From Acidobacteriota bacterium (GTDB lineage Bacteria > Acidobacteriota > Vicinamibacteria > Marinacidobacterales > Marinacidobacteraceae), in the NCBI GenBank assembly GCA_022826825.1, contig JAJDUD010000017.1, positions 1 through 53,498 of the forward strand: a stretch of DNA of 53,498 nucleotides, written 5' to 3'. Every line of letters starts with the position of its first letter. The first letter of the stretch is position 1. Positions 43,566 through 51,398 of the stretch are shown piece after piece. Below the pieces are notes generated by a model. That model was not told the origin of the DNA. It saw only the letters and a list, made by a program, of their open reading frames with translations, and made no database searches. Made by a program: the position numbers and the translations under genes.

Positions 43566-44164
43566 GCGGATCCTCGCGAGGTGAGACGACTGAGCGCTGC
43601 TTTGAAGACGTCCTGCAGGTCCGCGTCGGGCCTCTCGGCGCGGACGGATCGCACGACCTCTTCGATGCGGCGCCGGTCGGTGAACTGCAGGTTCGCGAAG
43701 GCGGTGACCAGTTGTTCGTGGACCGGATCGCGTGTCGCCGGCGGCGGCGCGTCACTCTCGTCGTCGGGGAGCGCTTCCGCGAGTTCCGTGATGAGGCGGC
43801 GCGCCAGCTTCGCGCCGACTCCGGGCGCTCCCTGGAGAAACTTCACTTCCTTGTCCCGGATCGCCTGGCGAAGCCGGGAAACGGAGAGCGAAAGGAGATT
43901 CAGCGCCACCGAGGGGCCGACGCCGTTGACGCCGCGGAGCTGATCGAAGAGGCGCGCCTCCTCCCGGCCGCCGAAACCGTAGAGCTGCACCGTTTCCTCG
44001 CGGTGCAGCAGCATGCGCACGGTGAGGCGGACCTCGTCCCCGGGCGCCGGCAGCCGCGACGCGGTGCCGGAGGACACCTGGAGCCGGAAGCCGATCCCGC
44101 CGACGTCGATCAGCACGTCTCCCTCGCCCGTTTCCAGGAGCCGGCCGGCCAGGCGCTCGATCAC
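43562..44164 (-). CDS. ruvA: Holliday junction DNA-binding protein RuvA
   Basis: A 200-residue RuvA. Domain I opens MIERLAGRLLETGEGDVLIDVGGIGF. The helix-hairpin-helix pair is at LFDQLRGVNGVGPSVALN and LQGAPGVGAKLARRLI. The flexible linker and C-terminal RuvB-binding domain (LVTAFANLQFTDRR) follow. RuvA tetramers hold the Holliday junction for RuvB. The GTG start overlaps the ruvC stop as GTGA. Confidence 0.95.
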   Translation of the reverse strand: MIERLAGRLLETGEGDVLIDVGGIGFRLQVSSGTASRLPAPGDEVRLTVRMLLHREETVQLYGFGGREEARLFDQLRGVNGVGPSVALNLLSLSVSRLRQAIRDKEVKFLQGAPGVGAKLARRLITELAEALPDDESDAPPPATRDPVHEQLVTAFANLQFTDRRRIEEVVRSVRAERPDADLQDVFKAALSRLTSRGSA

Positions 44165-44712
44165 CGCGGCCGGCTCCGAACGGCGCGGTCCAGGCGGGCG
44201 GCGGCTCGCCGGGCATCCAGATGACAGATCGCGACGGCCAGCGCGTCCGCCGCATCCTCCGCGTCCGGCGGCTCGGCCATCCCGAGCCGCCGGGCCACCA
44301 TGCCGGCGACGGAGCCCTTTCCGGCCGCCCCATAGCCGGTGAGCGCCTGCTTGACGCTGCGCGGGCTGTACTCGGCGACGGGAAGGTCCGCGGCCGCCGC
44401 CAGCACGGCGCCGCGAGCGTGCCCGAGGGTGAGGGCCGCGCCGGCGCTCGCCGCGCTGAAGACCGACTCCACCGCGATCTCGTCGGGGTGAAGGCGCTGG
44501 ATGACTTCGCCGATCTCCCGATGAAGCCTCTGGAGGCGCCGCACGAGCGGGTCACGGGGCGGACACCGCACGACCCCGAAGTCCACGACGCGCAGCCGGC
44601 CCTCGGTTTCGTCCACGGCGCCCCAGCCGGCGATCCGTGAACCGGGGTCGAGGCCGACGACGCGGATCCCGGGTCGAATCCCGGAATCACCGGCGGCCTT
44701 CGACGGATTCAA
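44161..44712 (-). CDS. ruvC: Crossover junction endodeoxyribonuclease RuvC
   Basis: A 183-residue RuvC. The RNase H-like acidic residues are in VVGLDPGSRIAGWG, IAVESVFSA and the C-terminal DAEDAADALAVAICH. The SPRSVKQALTGYGAAGKGSVAGMV segment is the DNA-contact region. RuvC cuts Holliday junctions symmetrically. It follows yebC by 13 bases in the common yebC-ruvC-ruvA order. Confidence 0.95.
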   Translation of the reverse strand: MNPSKAAGDSGIRPGIRVVGLDPGSRIAGWGAVDETEGRLRVVDFGVVRCPPRDPLVRRLQRLHREIGEVIQRLHPDEIAVESVFSAASAGAALTLGHARGAVLAAAADLPVAEYSPRSVKQALTGYGAAGKGSVAGMVARRLGMAEPPDAEDAADALAVAICHLDARRAAARLDRAVRSRPR

Positions 44713-44725
44713 GGAGGCTGCTCGG

Positions 44726-45472
44726 TCAGGACGCGACGTCCAGCTCTTCGTCGTCCATGTCGAAGTTTGCCCACACGCCGGTCACGTCCTCGTGATCTTC
44801 GAGCGCCTCCATGAGCCTGAGCACCCGCTGGGCTTCGCCGCCGGCGACCCGCACGTGCTGGGTCGCGAGCATGGCGATCTCCTCGCTGTCGCAATGGATC
44901 CCGCTGGACCCGAGCGCGTCCCTGACGGCCCCGAACGCCTCGGGCGGACAACGCAGGTCCCAGTGCTCGCCGTCCTCGAGCACGTCGCTGCCACCGCTCG
45001 AGAGGACCAGGTCGATCAGGTCGTCTTCGGAGGCCTGGTCCTTGGGCACCAGGAACTGGCCGGCCTTTTCGAACATCCAGTTGACGGATCCGCTCTCGCC
45101 GAGGTTGCCTCCGTACTTGGAGAACAGGTGGCGGACGTCGCTGACGGTGCGGTTCCGGTTGTCGGTCGCCGCCTGCACGAACACGGCGACCCCGCCTGCC
45201 GCATAGCCCTCGTAGCTGGTGTCCTCCAGCCGGAAACCGGGGAGATCGCCGGTGCCCTTCTTGACGGCGCGGTCAATGTTGTCGCGGGGGACGTTCCCGG
45301 CCTTGGCCTTCTCCACCGCGAGCCGCAACCGGGGGTTGAACTGCTGGTCGCCCCCGCCGAGGCGGGCGGCCATGGTGACCTCCTTGAGCAGCCGGGTGAA
45401 CGCCTTGCCGCGCTTCGCATCCACGATCGCCTTCTTGTGGCGGATCGAGTGCCATTTGCTGTGTCCCGACAA
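44726..45472 (-). CDS. yebC: YebC/PmpR-family regulatory protein
   Basis: A 248-residue YebC. The N-terminus SGHSKWHSIRHKKAIVDAKRGKAFTRL is the family signature, seen across 45370-45470. PRDNIDRAVKKGTGD, YEGYAAGGVAVFVQAATDN, VRHLFSKYGGNLGESGSV and the final DEDVTGVWANFD-like block complete it. YebC proteins act as DNA-binding regulators and, as recently shown, help ribosomes pass polyproline. The start is TTG at 45470-45472, with AGGAGA nine bases before it; the longer ATG frame is not supported. It heads the ruv operon. Confidence 0.94.
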   Translation of the reverse strand: MSGHSKWHSIRHKKAIVDAKRGKAFTRLLKEVTMAARLGGGDQQFNPRLRLAVEKAKAGNVPRDNIDRAVKKGTGDLPGFRLEDTSYEGYAAGGVAVFVQAATDNRNRTVSDVRHLFSKYGGNLGESGSVNWMFEKAGQFLVPKDQASEDDLIDLVLSSGGSDVLEDGEHWDLRCPPEAFGAVRDALGSSGIHCDSEEIAMLATQHVRVAGGEAQRVLRLMEALEDHEDVTGVWANFDMDDEELDVAS

Positions 45473-45583
45473 CGAGCGATTTCTCCTGGTGACCTGCGGC
45501 GGAAAAATCGTAACCCAAGCCGGAGCGATCACCCCGGCGTCCGACGCCCCGCGAGGGCGTGGTCCCGCCCGTCCGGCCGGCGG

Positions 45584-46420
45584 CTAGTCGTCGAATACGA
45601 AGGCGGGCTCCGCGTAGTAGCGGACGCGCCCGGTTTCGAAGCGATCGGCTACCAGATCCTCGAGGCGGCGGCGCTTCTCGTCCAGCGGGAGGTTCGTTTC
45701 CAGGAACGACAGGGGAAGATTGAAACCCAGCACCCGCCGGGGAACCAGGAACCGGGTGATCCCGGACGGCAGCCGCTCGCCGGCATCGGTCGTGGCGAGC
45801 ACCTGCTCCTTCGAAATGTCGGCGTACTCCAGCAGTCCGCCGAACTCCGGGTAGGCGGATCGGACCTCATCGAGGTCCCGGTGCGCGATACGGGCGAGCC
45901 GGGCGCGAGGATGCGTGTAGCGCGTGCAGAGCTCGCGGAGCGCCGCCGCCCGCTCCGCCGGACCGGGAGGGCCCACGAGCACCGTCGCCTCACCAGCAGG
46001 GGACCAGAGGCGGCACAGGGGCTGGCCCTCGGGACCGCGCGACTCCCCCGGGCGCTCGAACCGGGTGGCCGCTGGGGGATCCTCGAGGACCAGAGCCGCC
46101 TCCCGGCCGCGGATCACGTGGTTCCAGTGCGTCAGCCCCAGCGTTTCATCCTCGAAGGTCTCGGTCTGCACGAGGGCATGCCGCATTCCCATGCGCCGCA
46201 GGGCTTCGATCCGGTTCGCTCCGTCGAGGAGCAACCGGCGGCCGTCGGCCAGGCGCGCGACGATGGGAGGATTCCGAAGGATCCCGTCGGAACTCAGCCG
46301 TTCGATCAGCGCCGCTACCCGGGCGAGGTCCACTTCCTCGTGCAGCCGGATGTCCCGGATCCGCAGGACCTCCATCGCCGGAATCCCGGCCTCGCGGTGT
46401 TGCCTGCGGGGGCTGGACAT
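45584..46420 (-). CDS. ParB/SerK-like domain protein (possible free-serine kinase family)
   Basis: A 278-residue protein. The N-terminal 110 residues have a ParB/sulfiredoxin-type fold (IRDIRLHEEVDLARVAALIERLSSDG, LLLDGANRIEALRRMGMRHALV). The D-G-x-N/H-R motif is shared by ParB-like ATP/CTP-binding proteins and by the free-serine kinases SerK and SbnI. The C-terminal 150 residues are not ParB-like; there is no CENP-B or spacer domain, so a partition role is unlikely. ATG 46418-46420 lies 11 bases after TACAAT (46432-46437); an inner Met (46375) is possible. A single-gene unit divergent from a solute-binding protein. Confidence 0.65.
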   Translation of the reverse strand: MSSPRRQHREAGIPAMEVLRIRDIRLHEEVDLARVAALIERLSSDGILRNPPIVARLADGRRLLLDGANRIEALRRMGMRHALVQTETFEDETLGLTHWNHVIRGREAALVLEDPPAATRFERPGESRGPEGQPLCRLWSPAGEATVLVGPPGPAERAAALRELCTRYTHPRARLARIAHRDLDEVRSAYPEFGGLLEYADISKEQVLATTDAGERLPSGITRFLVPRRVLGFNLPLSFLETNLPLDEKRRRLEDLVADRFETGRVRYYAEPAFVFDD

Positions 46421-46431
46421 GGTGGGGCGCG

Positions 46432-46437
46432 ATTGTA
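46432..46437 (-). promoter_or_regulatory. -10-like box of the SerK-like gene
   Basis: TACAAT on the minus strand, 11 bases before the ATG, with a weak TTCGAC-like element 16 bases further upstream. The 5' leader would be only a few bases. Confidence 0.45.
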
Positions 46438-46561
46438 GAGTCGGGGTCGGGCAGTCGAACGGTCCGACCCGCAGGCAACGACGGGAGGGAGGCGACAGAT
46501 GACTGCGCCGGCCGAACCCGGTGTTGGTAGAATTTCTGGTTCCCCCGTGCGACTTCCGGCC

Positions 46562-47788
46562 ATGTCTCCCGATTCCCGCTCTCGCTGGTTTCCCGTTCTC
46601 GGTCTTGCGCTCTCTGTGGGACTTCCGGCCTGCTCGGGAGGCGACACGGACTCGATCCGGATCGGAGCCGCGCTCCCGCTGAGCGGCAAGCACGCGAACG
46701 TCGGCGGGTTCTTCCGCGACGGCTACCAGCTCGCCGTCGAGGAGGCGAACGCGCAGGGCGGCGTGGAGATCGACGGGGTCCGCCGGCCGATCGAACTGCG
46801 GATCTACGACGACAAGAGCGACGCCTCCATCTCGCCGAGCCTCCTCGAGCGGCTGATCGCCGTTGACGGCGCCGTCGCCCTCCTCTCGGGGTATTCCACT
46901 CCGCTGGTCCAGGCCCAGGTCATTGTGCCGATGCGCCGCGGGATTCCCTTCATGAATGCCGGGGGAGCGTCGAAGTCGATCTTCCGCGAAGGCAACCAGT
47001 GGGTCTTCGGCGCGCTCAGCCCGGTGGAGTCGCTCGCGAGCACGACGCTCGAGTGGCTCATGTGGGAACAGGACCAGGAGCGCCTTCCCAAACCGCTGCG
47101 GGTGGCGATGGTGTGGCAGAACACGGACCACGGCCGCGAATACCGGACCGGCGTTCACCAGGTCATCGAGGGGCAGACGGACCGGTTCGAGCTCGTCCTC
47201 GACGAATCCTTCGAACACCTCTCGAGCGACCACACCTCGCTGATCGTGAAGGTGCGCTCGGTCGAGGCGGACGTGTTCCTGTCGGACGCCCACGAACCGG
47301 ACTTCCTGCTGCAGCACCGCGCCTACGTGGAACAGGGACTCGGGCACGTCGCGGTGAGCTACGGAGCGCGCGGCCCGGAGCGCTCGGTCCGCGAGGGCCT
47401 CGGCGAAGCGGTTTCCCACCTGGTTTCGGCGCAGTGGTGGACCCGGGCGCTGCCCTACGCGCAGTCACGGCACTTCGTCGAACGGTACGAGGCGCAGTTC
47501 GGAGGGCCGGTCACCGAGTACTACCCGGCGGTCGCTTACGAAGCGGCCCGAGCGCTGATCGCCGCGATCGGAAACGCGGGTTCCACGGATGCGGAGGCGA
47601 TCCGGGACGCCCTCCAGAACCTTGAGCTGGACGACTCCCTGCTTCCGGGGGGACGGCTTTATTTCCCGGAAGAGAGCCGCTTCCAGATCGAGAACCGCTG
47701 CGTCATCGTTCAGAACCAGCCGGAGGGAGGCGTCCGAATCGTCTTCCCGCCGGATGCGGCAGAGGGACCCGCCTACCTGGGAAGCTGA
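46562..47788 (+). CDS. Branched-chain amino acid ABC transporter substrate-binding lipoprotein
   Basis: A 408-residue periplasmic binding protein of the LivJ/type I fold. The lipobox LPAC-SG near residue 24 anchors it. IRIGAALPLSGKHANVGGFFRDGYQLAVEEANAQGG, spread over the first mature segment, is the family signature, and TEYYPAVAYEAARALIAAI is the C-terminal one. I use ATG 46562, which starts the signal peptide; the upstream ATG at 46499 would not. TAGAAT at 46527-46532 may be its -10 box. It is followed by livHMGF-like genes and should deliver their substrate. Confidence 0.88.
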   Translation: MSPDSRSRWFPVLGLALSVGLPACSGGDTDSIRIGAALPLSGKHANVGGFFRDGYQLAVEEANAQGGVEIDGVRRPIELRIYDDKSDASISPSLLERLIAVDGAVALLSGYSTPLVQAQVIVPMRRGIPFMNAGGASKSIFREGNQWVFGALSPVESLASTTLEWLMWEQDQERLPKPLRVAMVWQNTDHGREYRTGVHQVIEGQTDRFELVLDESFEHLSSDHTSLIVKVRSVEADVFLSDAHEPDFLLQHRAYVEQGLGHVAVSYGARGPERSVREGLGEAVSHLVSAQWWTRALPYAQSRHFVERYEAQFGGPVTEYYPAVAYEAARALIAAIGNAGSTDAEAIRDALQNLELDDSLLPGGRLYFPEESRFQIENRCVIVQNQPEGGVRIVFPPDAAEGPAYLGS

Positions 47789-47898
47789 GACGGCGACGTC
47801 CCGCACAGCCCGATGCGAAAGACCGTGAATCAGGGTTTGTGCGCGGAGTAGGCAGCATCGGCGCTCCGGATCGGACCTTCATGGAGCGTCGCTGCGAA

Positions 47899-47916
47899 GA
47901 CCGCCCGCCGGCGGTC
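47899..47916 (+). promoter_or_regulatory. Hairpin between binding-protein and permease genes
   Basis: GACCGCC, CGCC loop, GGCGGTC. In the 177-base gap before livH it could protect the upstream mRNA end or attenuate read-through, so that the binding protein is made in excess. No T-tract follows. Confidence 0.35.
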
Positions 47917-47965
47917 GGGGCGGGACATCGCCGGAGCCAGGAACGCCAACTGACGAACCCGCACC

Positions 47966-48817
47966 GTGGTTGACCTCCTTTCCGTCCTGGCGTCCGGGAT
48001 CCTGGTGGGCACGGTCTACGCCTACATGGCCTACGGGCTCGGCCTGATCTACGGCGTCCTGCGGGTCGTCAACCTCGCTCACGGGGCCTTCCTGACCCTC
48101 GGCGTGTACGTGACCTGGTGGCTCAACGCGACGTTCGGGATGGACCCGCTCGTGTCGATCCTGATCACCGTTCCCCTGGGCTTCGCGCTGGGGGCCACCG
48201 TGGAGCGGACCCTGGTGTTCCGCCTCCGGGACAGCCCGCCGGTCACCACCCTGCTCCTGCTGTTCGGCGTGTGGCTGATCGTCCGCAACGCGTTGTATCT
48301 GATCTTCGGCGGAGCCGACCGGTCGCTCCTGACGTCCTACTCGCTCGAGTCCCTGGCGGTCGGACCGCTGACGCTGAGCATCCCGCGGCTGATCGTGTCC
48401 GCCTTCTCGCTGCTCGGCTTCGTGGTGCTGGCCCTCATGCTGAAGCGGACCTGGTCGGGGCTCGCGCTGCGCGCCGTGGCGCAGGACCGCGAAGCGGCGG
48501 CCCTGTCCGGAGTGCCGGTGAACCGGGTGTGGGCCGTCGCCTTCGGAATCGGTTCCGCGCTGGCCATGTCCGCCGGAAGCCTGATGTCGCTGTTCTACTC
48601 GGTCACTCCCGAGTTCGGCGCCCGATTCCTGCTGAAGAGCTTCTGCGTCGTCGTGCTGGGCGGACTCACCAATATCGGCGGGATCCTCGTCGCCGGCATC
48701 GGGCTCGGCATCGCCGAGGACCTGACCGCCTTCTACATCCACACGGGCTACCGGGACGTCGTGAGTTTCCTGGTCCTGACCGCCGCGCTCGTCATGCGGC
48801 GGGCCGATTCGGACTGA
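47966..48817 (+). CDS. livH: Branched-chain amino acid ABC transporter permease, LivH family
   Basis: A 283-residue permease with about eight helices. It has LASGILVGTVYAYMAYGLGLIYGVLRVVNLAHGAF near the N-terminus, the family's NLAHG motif, and VVLGGLTNIGGILVAGIGLGI, the conserved permease loop that contacts the ATPases. The start is GTG 47966; no ATG start gives a better N-terminus. The stop is 6 bases before livM. Confidence 0.92.
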   Translation: MVDLLSVLASGILVGTVYAYMAYGLGLIYGVLRVVNLAHGAFLTLGVYVTWWLNATFGMDPLVSILITVPLGFALGATVERTLVFRLRDSPPVTTLLLLFGVWLIVRNALYLIFGGADRSLLTSYSLESLAVGPLTLSIPRLIVSAFSLLGFVVLALMLKRTWSGLALRAVAQDREAAALSGVPVNRVWAVAFGIGSALAMSAGSLMSLFYSVTPEFGARFLLKSFCVVVLGGLTNIGGILVAGIGLGIAEDLTAFYIHTGYRDVVSFLVLTAALVMRRADSD

Positions 48818-48823
48818 CCCGCG

Positions 48824-49765
48824 ATGTCGTCTTTCGCCCGGCGCCAACTCCTCCTCGGGTTGGGGGCGATTGCCGGACTGGCGCTGATCGCCCCCCTGCT
48901 GCTCGCCAATCCCTACAGCTCGCGGCTCGCCCAGCTCCTGTTCCTGAACATTCTGCTGGCCAGCGCCTGGAACCTGGTGGGAGGCTTCGCCGGGCAGATC
49001 TCGTTCGGCAACGCATCGCTCTTCGGGGTGGGCGCCTACGCCACCTCCATGCTGTGGCTGGCCGGCTTTCATCCGTTTCTCACGATGCCGGCGGCCGCTG
49101 TCCTCGCGGCCCTCTACGGCGTGGCCTGGGGATGGCCCTGTCTACGGCTCCGGGGGCCCTATTTCGCGATCGCCACGATCGGCGTGGCGGAGGCGACGCG
49201 GATCGTGGCGAACCACATCGAGGCGGCCGGAGGCGCTTCGGGCCTCACGCTGCCGCTCGAGCAGGACCTGGGACCCGTGCTGCTCTACGCGCTCGGCGCC
49301 GTCCTCGCGGTGGCAGCCGTACTCGTCAGCGCCGCGGTGAGGCGTTCGCGCCTGGGGCTCGGATTGATCGCGCTCCGTGAGGACGCGCAGGCGGCTGCCG
49401 CCTCCGGCGTGAACGTCGCCCGCCAACAGGTCACGGTCTTCGCCATCACCGCCGCGCTGACGGGACTCGCCGGCAGCTACTACGCGGTGTTCACTCTCTA
49501 CATCGTCCCGGAGAAGGTCTTCGGTTTCGATCTATCGATCAGCCTCGTGCTCATGGTGCTGGTGGGAGGCATCGGCACGGTCATGGGCCCGGTGCTGGGC
49601 GCCGGGATCTACCTGTTCCTCGAGCAGTTCGTGCTTGCCAGCCTCGCGGACATCCATCTCGCGGCCTTCGGGGCCCTGCTGATCTTCATCATCCTGCTGG
49701 AACCGCGGGGGGCGGCGCCGCGTCTCGCCCAGTTCGTGAGGCTGATACGAAGGAGGGTCGGATGA
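48824..49765 (+). CDS. livM: Branched-chain amino acid ABC transporter permease, LivM family
   Basis: A 313-residue permease. The LFLNILLASAWNLVGGFAGQISFGNASLFGVGAY block, read over residues 37-70, is the LivM signature, and MVLVGGIGTVMGPVLGAGIYLFLEQ is the ATPase-coupling loop. About nine helices. It overlaps livG by ATGA. Pairs with LivH to form the channel. Confidence 0.93.
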   Translation: MSSFARRQLLLGLGAIAGLALIAPLLLANPYSSRLAQLLFLNILLASAWNLVGGFAGQISFGNASLFGVGAYATSMLWLAGFHPFLTMPAAAVLAALYGVAWGWPCLRLRGPYFAIATIGVAEATRIVANHIEAAGGASGLTLPLEQDLGPVLLYALGAVLAVAAVLVSAAVRRSRLGLGLIALREDAQAAAASGVNVARQQVTVFAITAALTGLAGSYYAVFTLYIVPEKVFGFDLSISLVLMVLVGGIGTVMGPVLGAGIYLFLEQFVLASLADIHLAAFGALLIFIILLEPRGAAPRLAQFVRLIRRRVG

Positions 49766-50508
49766 GCGGGCCGGCCCCCGGATCGGCCCTGGTGGAAGCG
49801 CGCGGGGTCGTCAAGCGCTTCGGCGGCCTCACGGCGGTGCACCGCCTCGATCTGACGCTTTGGGAAGGGGAGATACTCGGCCTCATCGGGCCGAACGGCG
49901 CCGGCAAGACCACGCTCTTCAACCTCCTCAGCGGCCAGTTCGCTCCCGACTCCGGGAAGATCCTCCTGGAGGGGCGGGAAATCCACCATCTCCCCTCCCA
50001 CCGGATCTGCCGGCTGGGGCTCGCCCGCACCTTCCAGGTTCCGCGTCCCTTCCTGGCCATGACGGCGTTCGAGAGCGTCCTCGTGGGCGCCCAGTTCGGC
50101 CGGCGGGTCCCCGGGACCTCCGCTTCGGACACCGCCGAACGGTGCGTCGCCCTGACCCGGCTCGAGCCCCGCCGCAACGCGCCGGTGCATTCGCTGAACC
50201 TGGCCGAACGAAAGCGGCTGGACCTCGCTCGGGCTCTCGCCACCAGGCCCAGGGTCTTGCTGGTCGACGAGGTGGCCGCCGGGCTCAACCCCACGGAAGT
50301 GCGTGAAACGGTCGGGATCCTGAGGGAGGTTCACGCGAGTGGAGTCGGCATCATCTACGTCGAACACGTCATGGAAGCGGTCATGGACATCTCCCACCGC
50401 GTCCACGTGCTCGACCACGGCGCCACCATCGCCATCGGCACTCCCGGGGAGGTGACCCGGGATCCCGCGGTGATCGAGGCATATCTGGGCCGGTCTGCCG
50501 GACCTTAG
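49762..50508 (+). CDS. livG: Branched-chain amino acid ABC transporter ATPase, LivG family
   Basis: A 248-residue ATPase. Walker A is GPNGAGKTT, the signature region is NLAERKRLDLARALATRP, Walker B is VLLVDEVAAGLNPTE, and the H-loop is YVEHVM. The GLTAVHRLDLTLWEGE start and the TFQVPRPFLAMTAFESV block are typical of LivG. The usual LSGGQ signature is altered to LNLAERK, but the rest is intact. Confidence 0.93.
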   Translation: MSGPAPGSALVEARGVVKRFGGLTAVHRLDLTLWEGEILGLIGPNGAGKTTLFNLLSGQFAPDSGKILLEGREIHHLPSHRICRLGLARTFQVPRPFLAMTAFESVLVGAQFGRRVPGTSASDTAERCVALTRLEPRRNAPVHSLNLAERKRLDLARALATRPRVLLVDEVAAGLNPTEVRETVGILREVHASGVGIIYVEHVMEAVMDISHRVHVLDHGATIAIGTPGEVTRDPAVIEAYLGRSAGP

Positions 50509-50520
50509 GAGCCTGCACCG

Positions 50521-51258
50521 ATGAGTCTGCTCGAGGTTCACGATCTGAAGGTCCGCCGCGGGGGCGTACCGGCGCTCCGCGGGGTCAGCTTCGAGGTGGA
50601 CCGCCGGGAAGTGGTGGCCCTGCTCGGAGCGAACGGCGCCGGCAAGACGACGACGCTGCGCGCGATCAGCGACCTGTCCACGCCGGAATCCGGTGAGATC
50701 CGGTTCGACGGACGCTCCATCGTGGGCGCCTCATCGACGCGGGTCGTCGAGGCCGGCATTGCGCACGTGCCCGAAGGGAGCCGGATCTGGCCCGATATGA
50801 CCGTGGTCGAGAATCTGAGGCTGGGCGCCTATGCCGTCCGCCGAAAGGGCTCTCCGGCCCAGCGACTGGACGCTGTCTTCGAACTCCTGCCGCGGCTCGC
50901 CGAGCGCGCCGGACAACTGGCGGGCACCCTTTCCGGAGGAGAACGTCAGATGGCGGCGATCGGCCGGGCGCTCATGGCCTCGCCGAAGCTCCTGCTCATG
51001 GACGAACCGTCACTGGGGCTGTCGCCCCGGGTGGTGGACACCGTGTTCGACACCATCCAGGAAATCCGCAAGGACGGGGTGGCGGTGCTGCTTGTCGAGC
51101 AGAACGTGGTGCGCGCCCTCGAGATCGCGGAACGCGCCTACGTCCTCGAAGGCGGCAGGATCGTTCGCCAGGGAAGCGGAGAAGAACTGCTCGACGATCC
51201 CGAGGTGCGCCGCGCGTATCTCGGACGAACGGCAGGCGCCGGATCCCCGGGGGGGTAG
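50521..51258 (+). CDS. livF: Branched-chain amino acid ABC transporter ATPase, LivF family
   Basis: A 245-residue ATPase. Walker A is GANGAGKTTT, the signature LSGGERQMAAIGRALM, Walker B LLLMDEPSLGLSP and the H-loop LVEQNV. AHVPEGSRIWPDMTVVENL is a LivF hallmark. It starts 12 bases after livG with AGGAG upstream and ends the uptake operon. Confidence 0.94.
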   Translation: MSLLEVHDLKVRRGGVPALRGVSFEVDRREVVALLGANGAGKTTTLRAISDLSTPESGEIRFDGRSIVGASSTRVVEAGIAHVPEGSRIWPDMTVVENLRLGAYAVRRKGSPAQRLDAVFELLPRLAERAGQLAGTLSGGERQMAAIGRALMASPKLLLMDEPSLGLSPRVVDTVFDTIQEIRKDGVAVLLVEQNVVRALEIAERAYVLEGGRIVRQGSGEELLDDPEVRRAYLGRTAGAGSPGG

Positions 51259-51284
51259 CAGCCGCCTTCGCCTCGGGTGTGCGG

Positions 51285-51397
51285 TTTCGACCGCCTTTCG
51301 GCGGTCGATGCCGGCCGGAGGCCGGCGCTCCGCTGCCGCCGCCATCCGGGCAGGTTTCGCGCTAACGCGCGATGCCGGCCGGAGCCCGGCGCTCCGG
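51285..51397 (+). repeat. Two tandem two-hairpin repeat units between convergent genes
   Basis: Unit one: GACCGCC/GGCGGTC (51289-51306) and GCCGGCC/GGCCGGC (51310-51326). Unit two: CGCGC/GCGCG (51358-51371) and GCCGG/CCGGC (51374-51390). They fill the gap between livF and the convergent binding-protein gene and may act as a bidirectional transcript end. Confidence 0.7.
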
Positions 51398-51398
51398 A

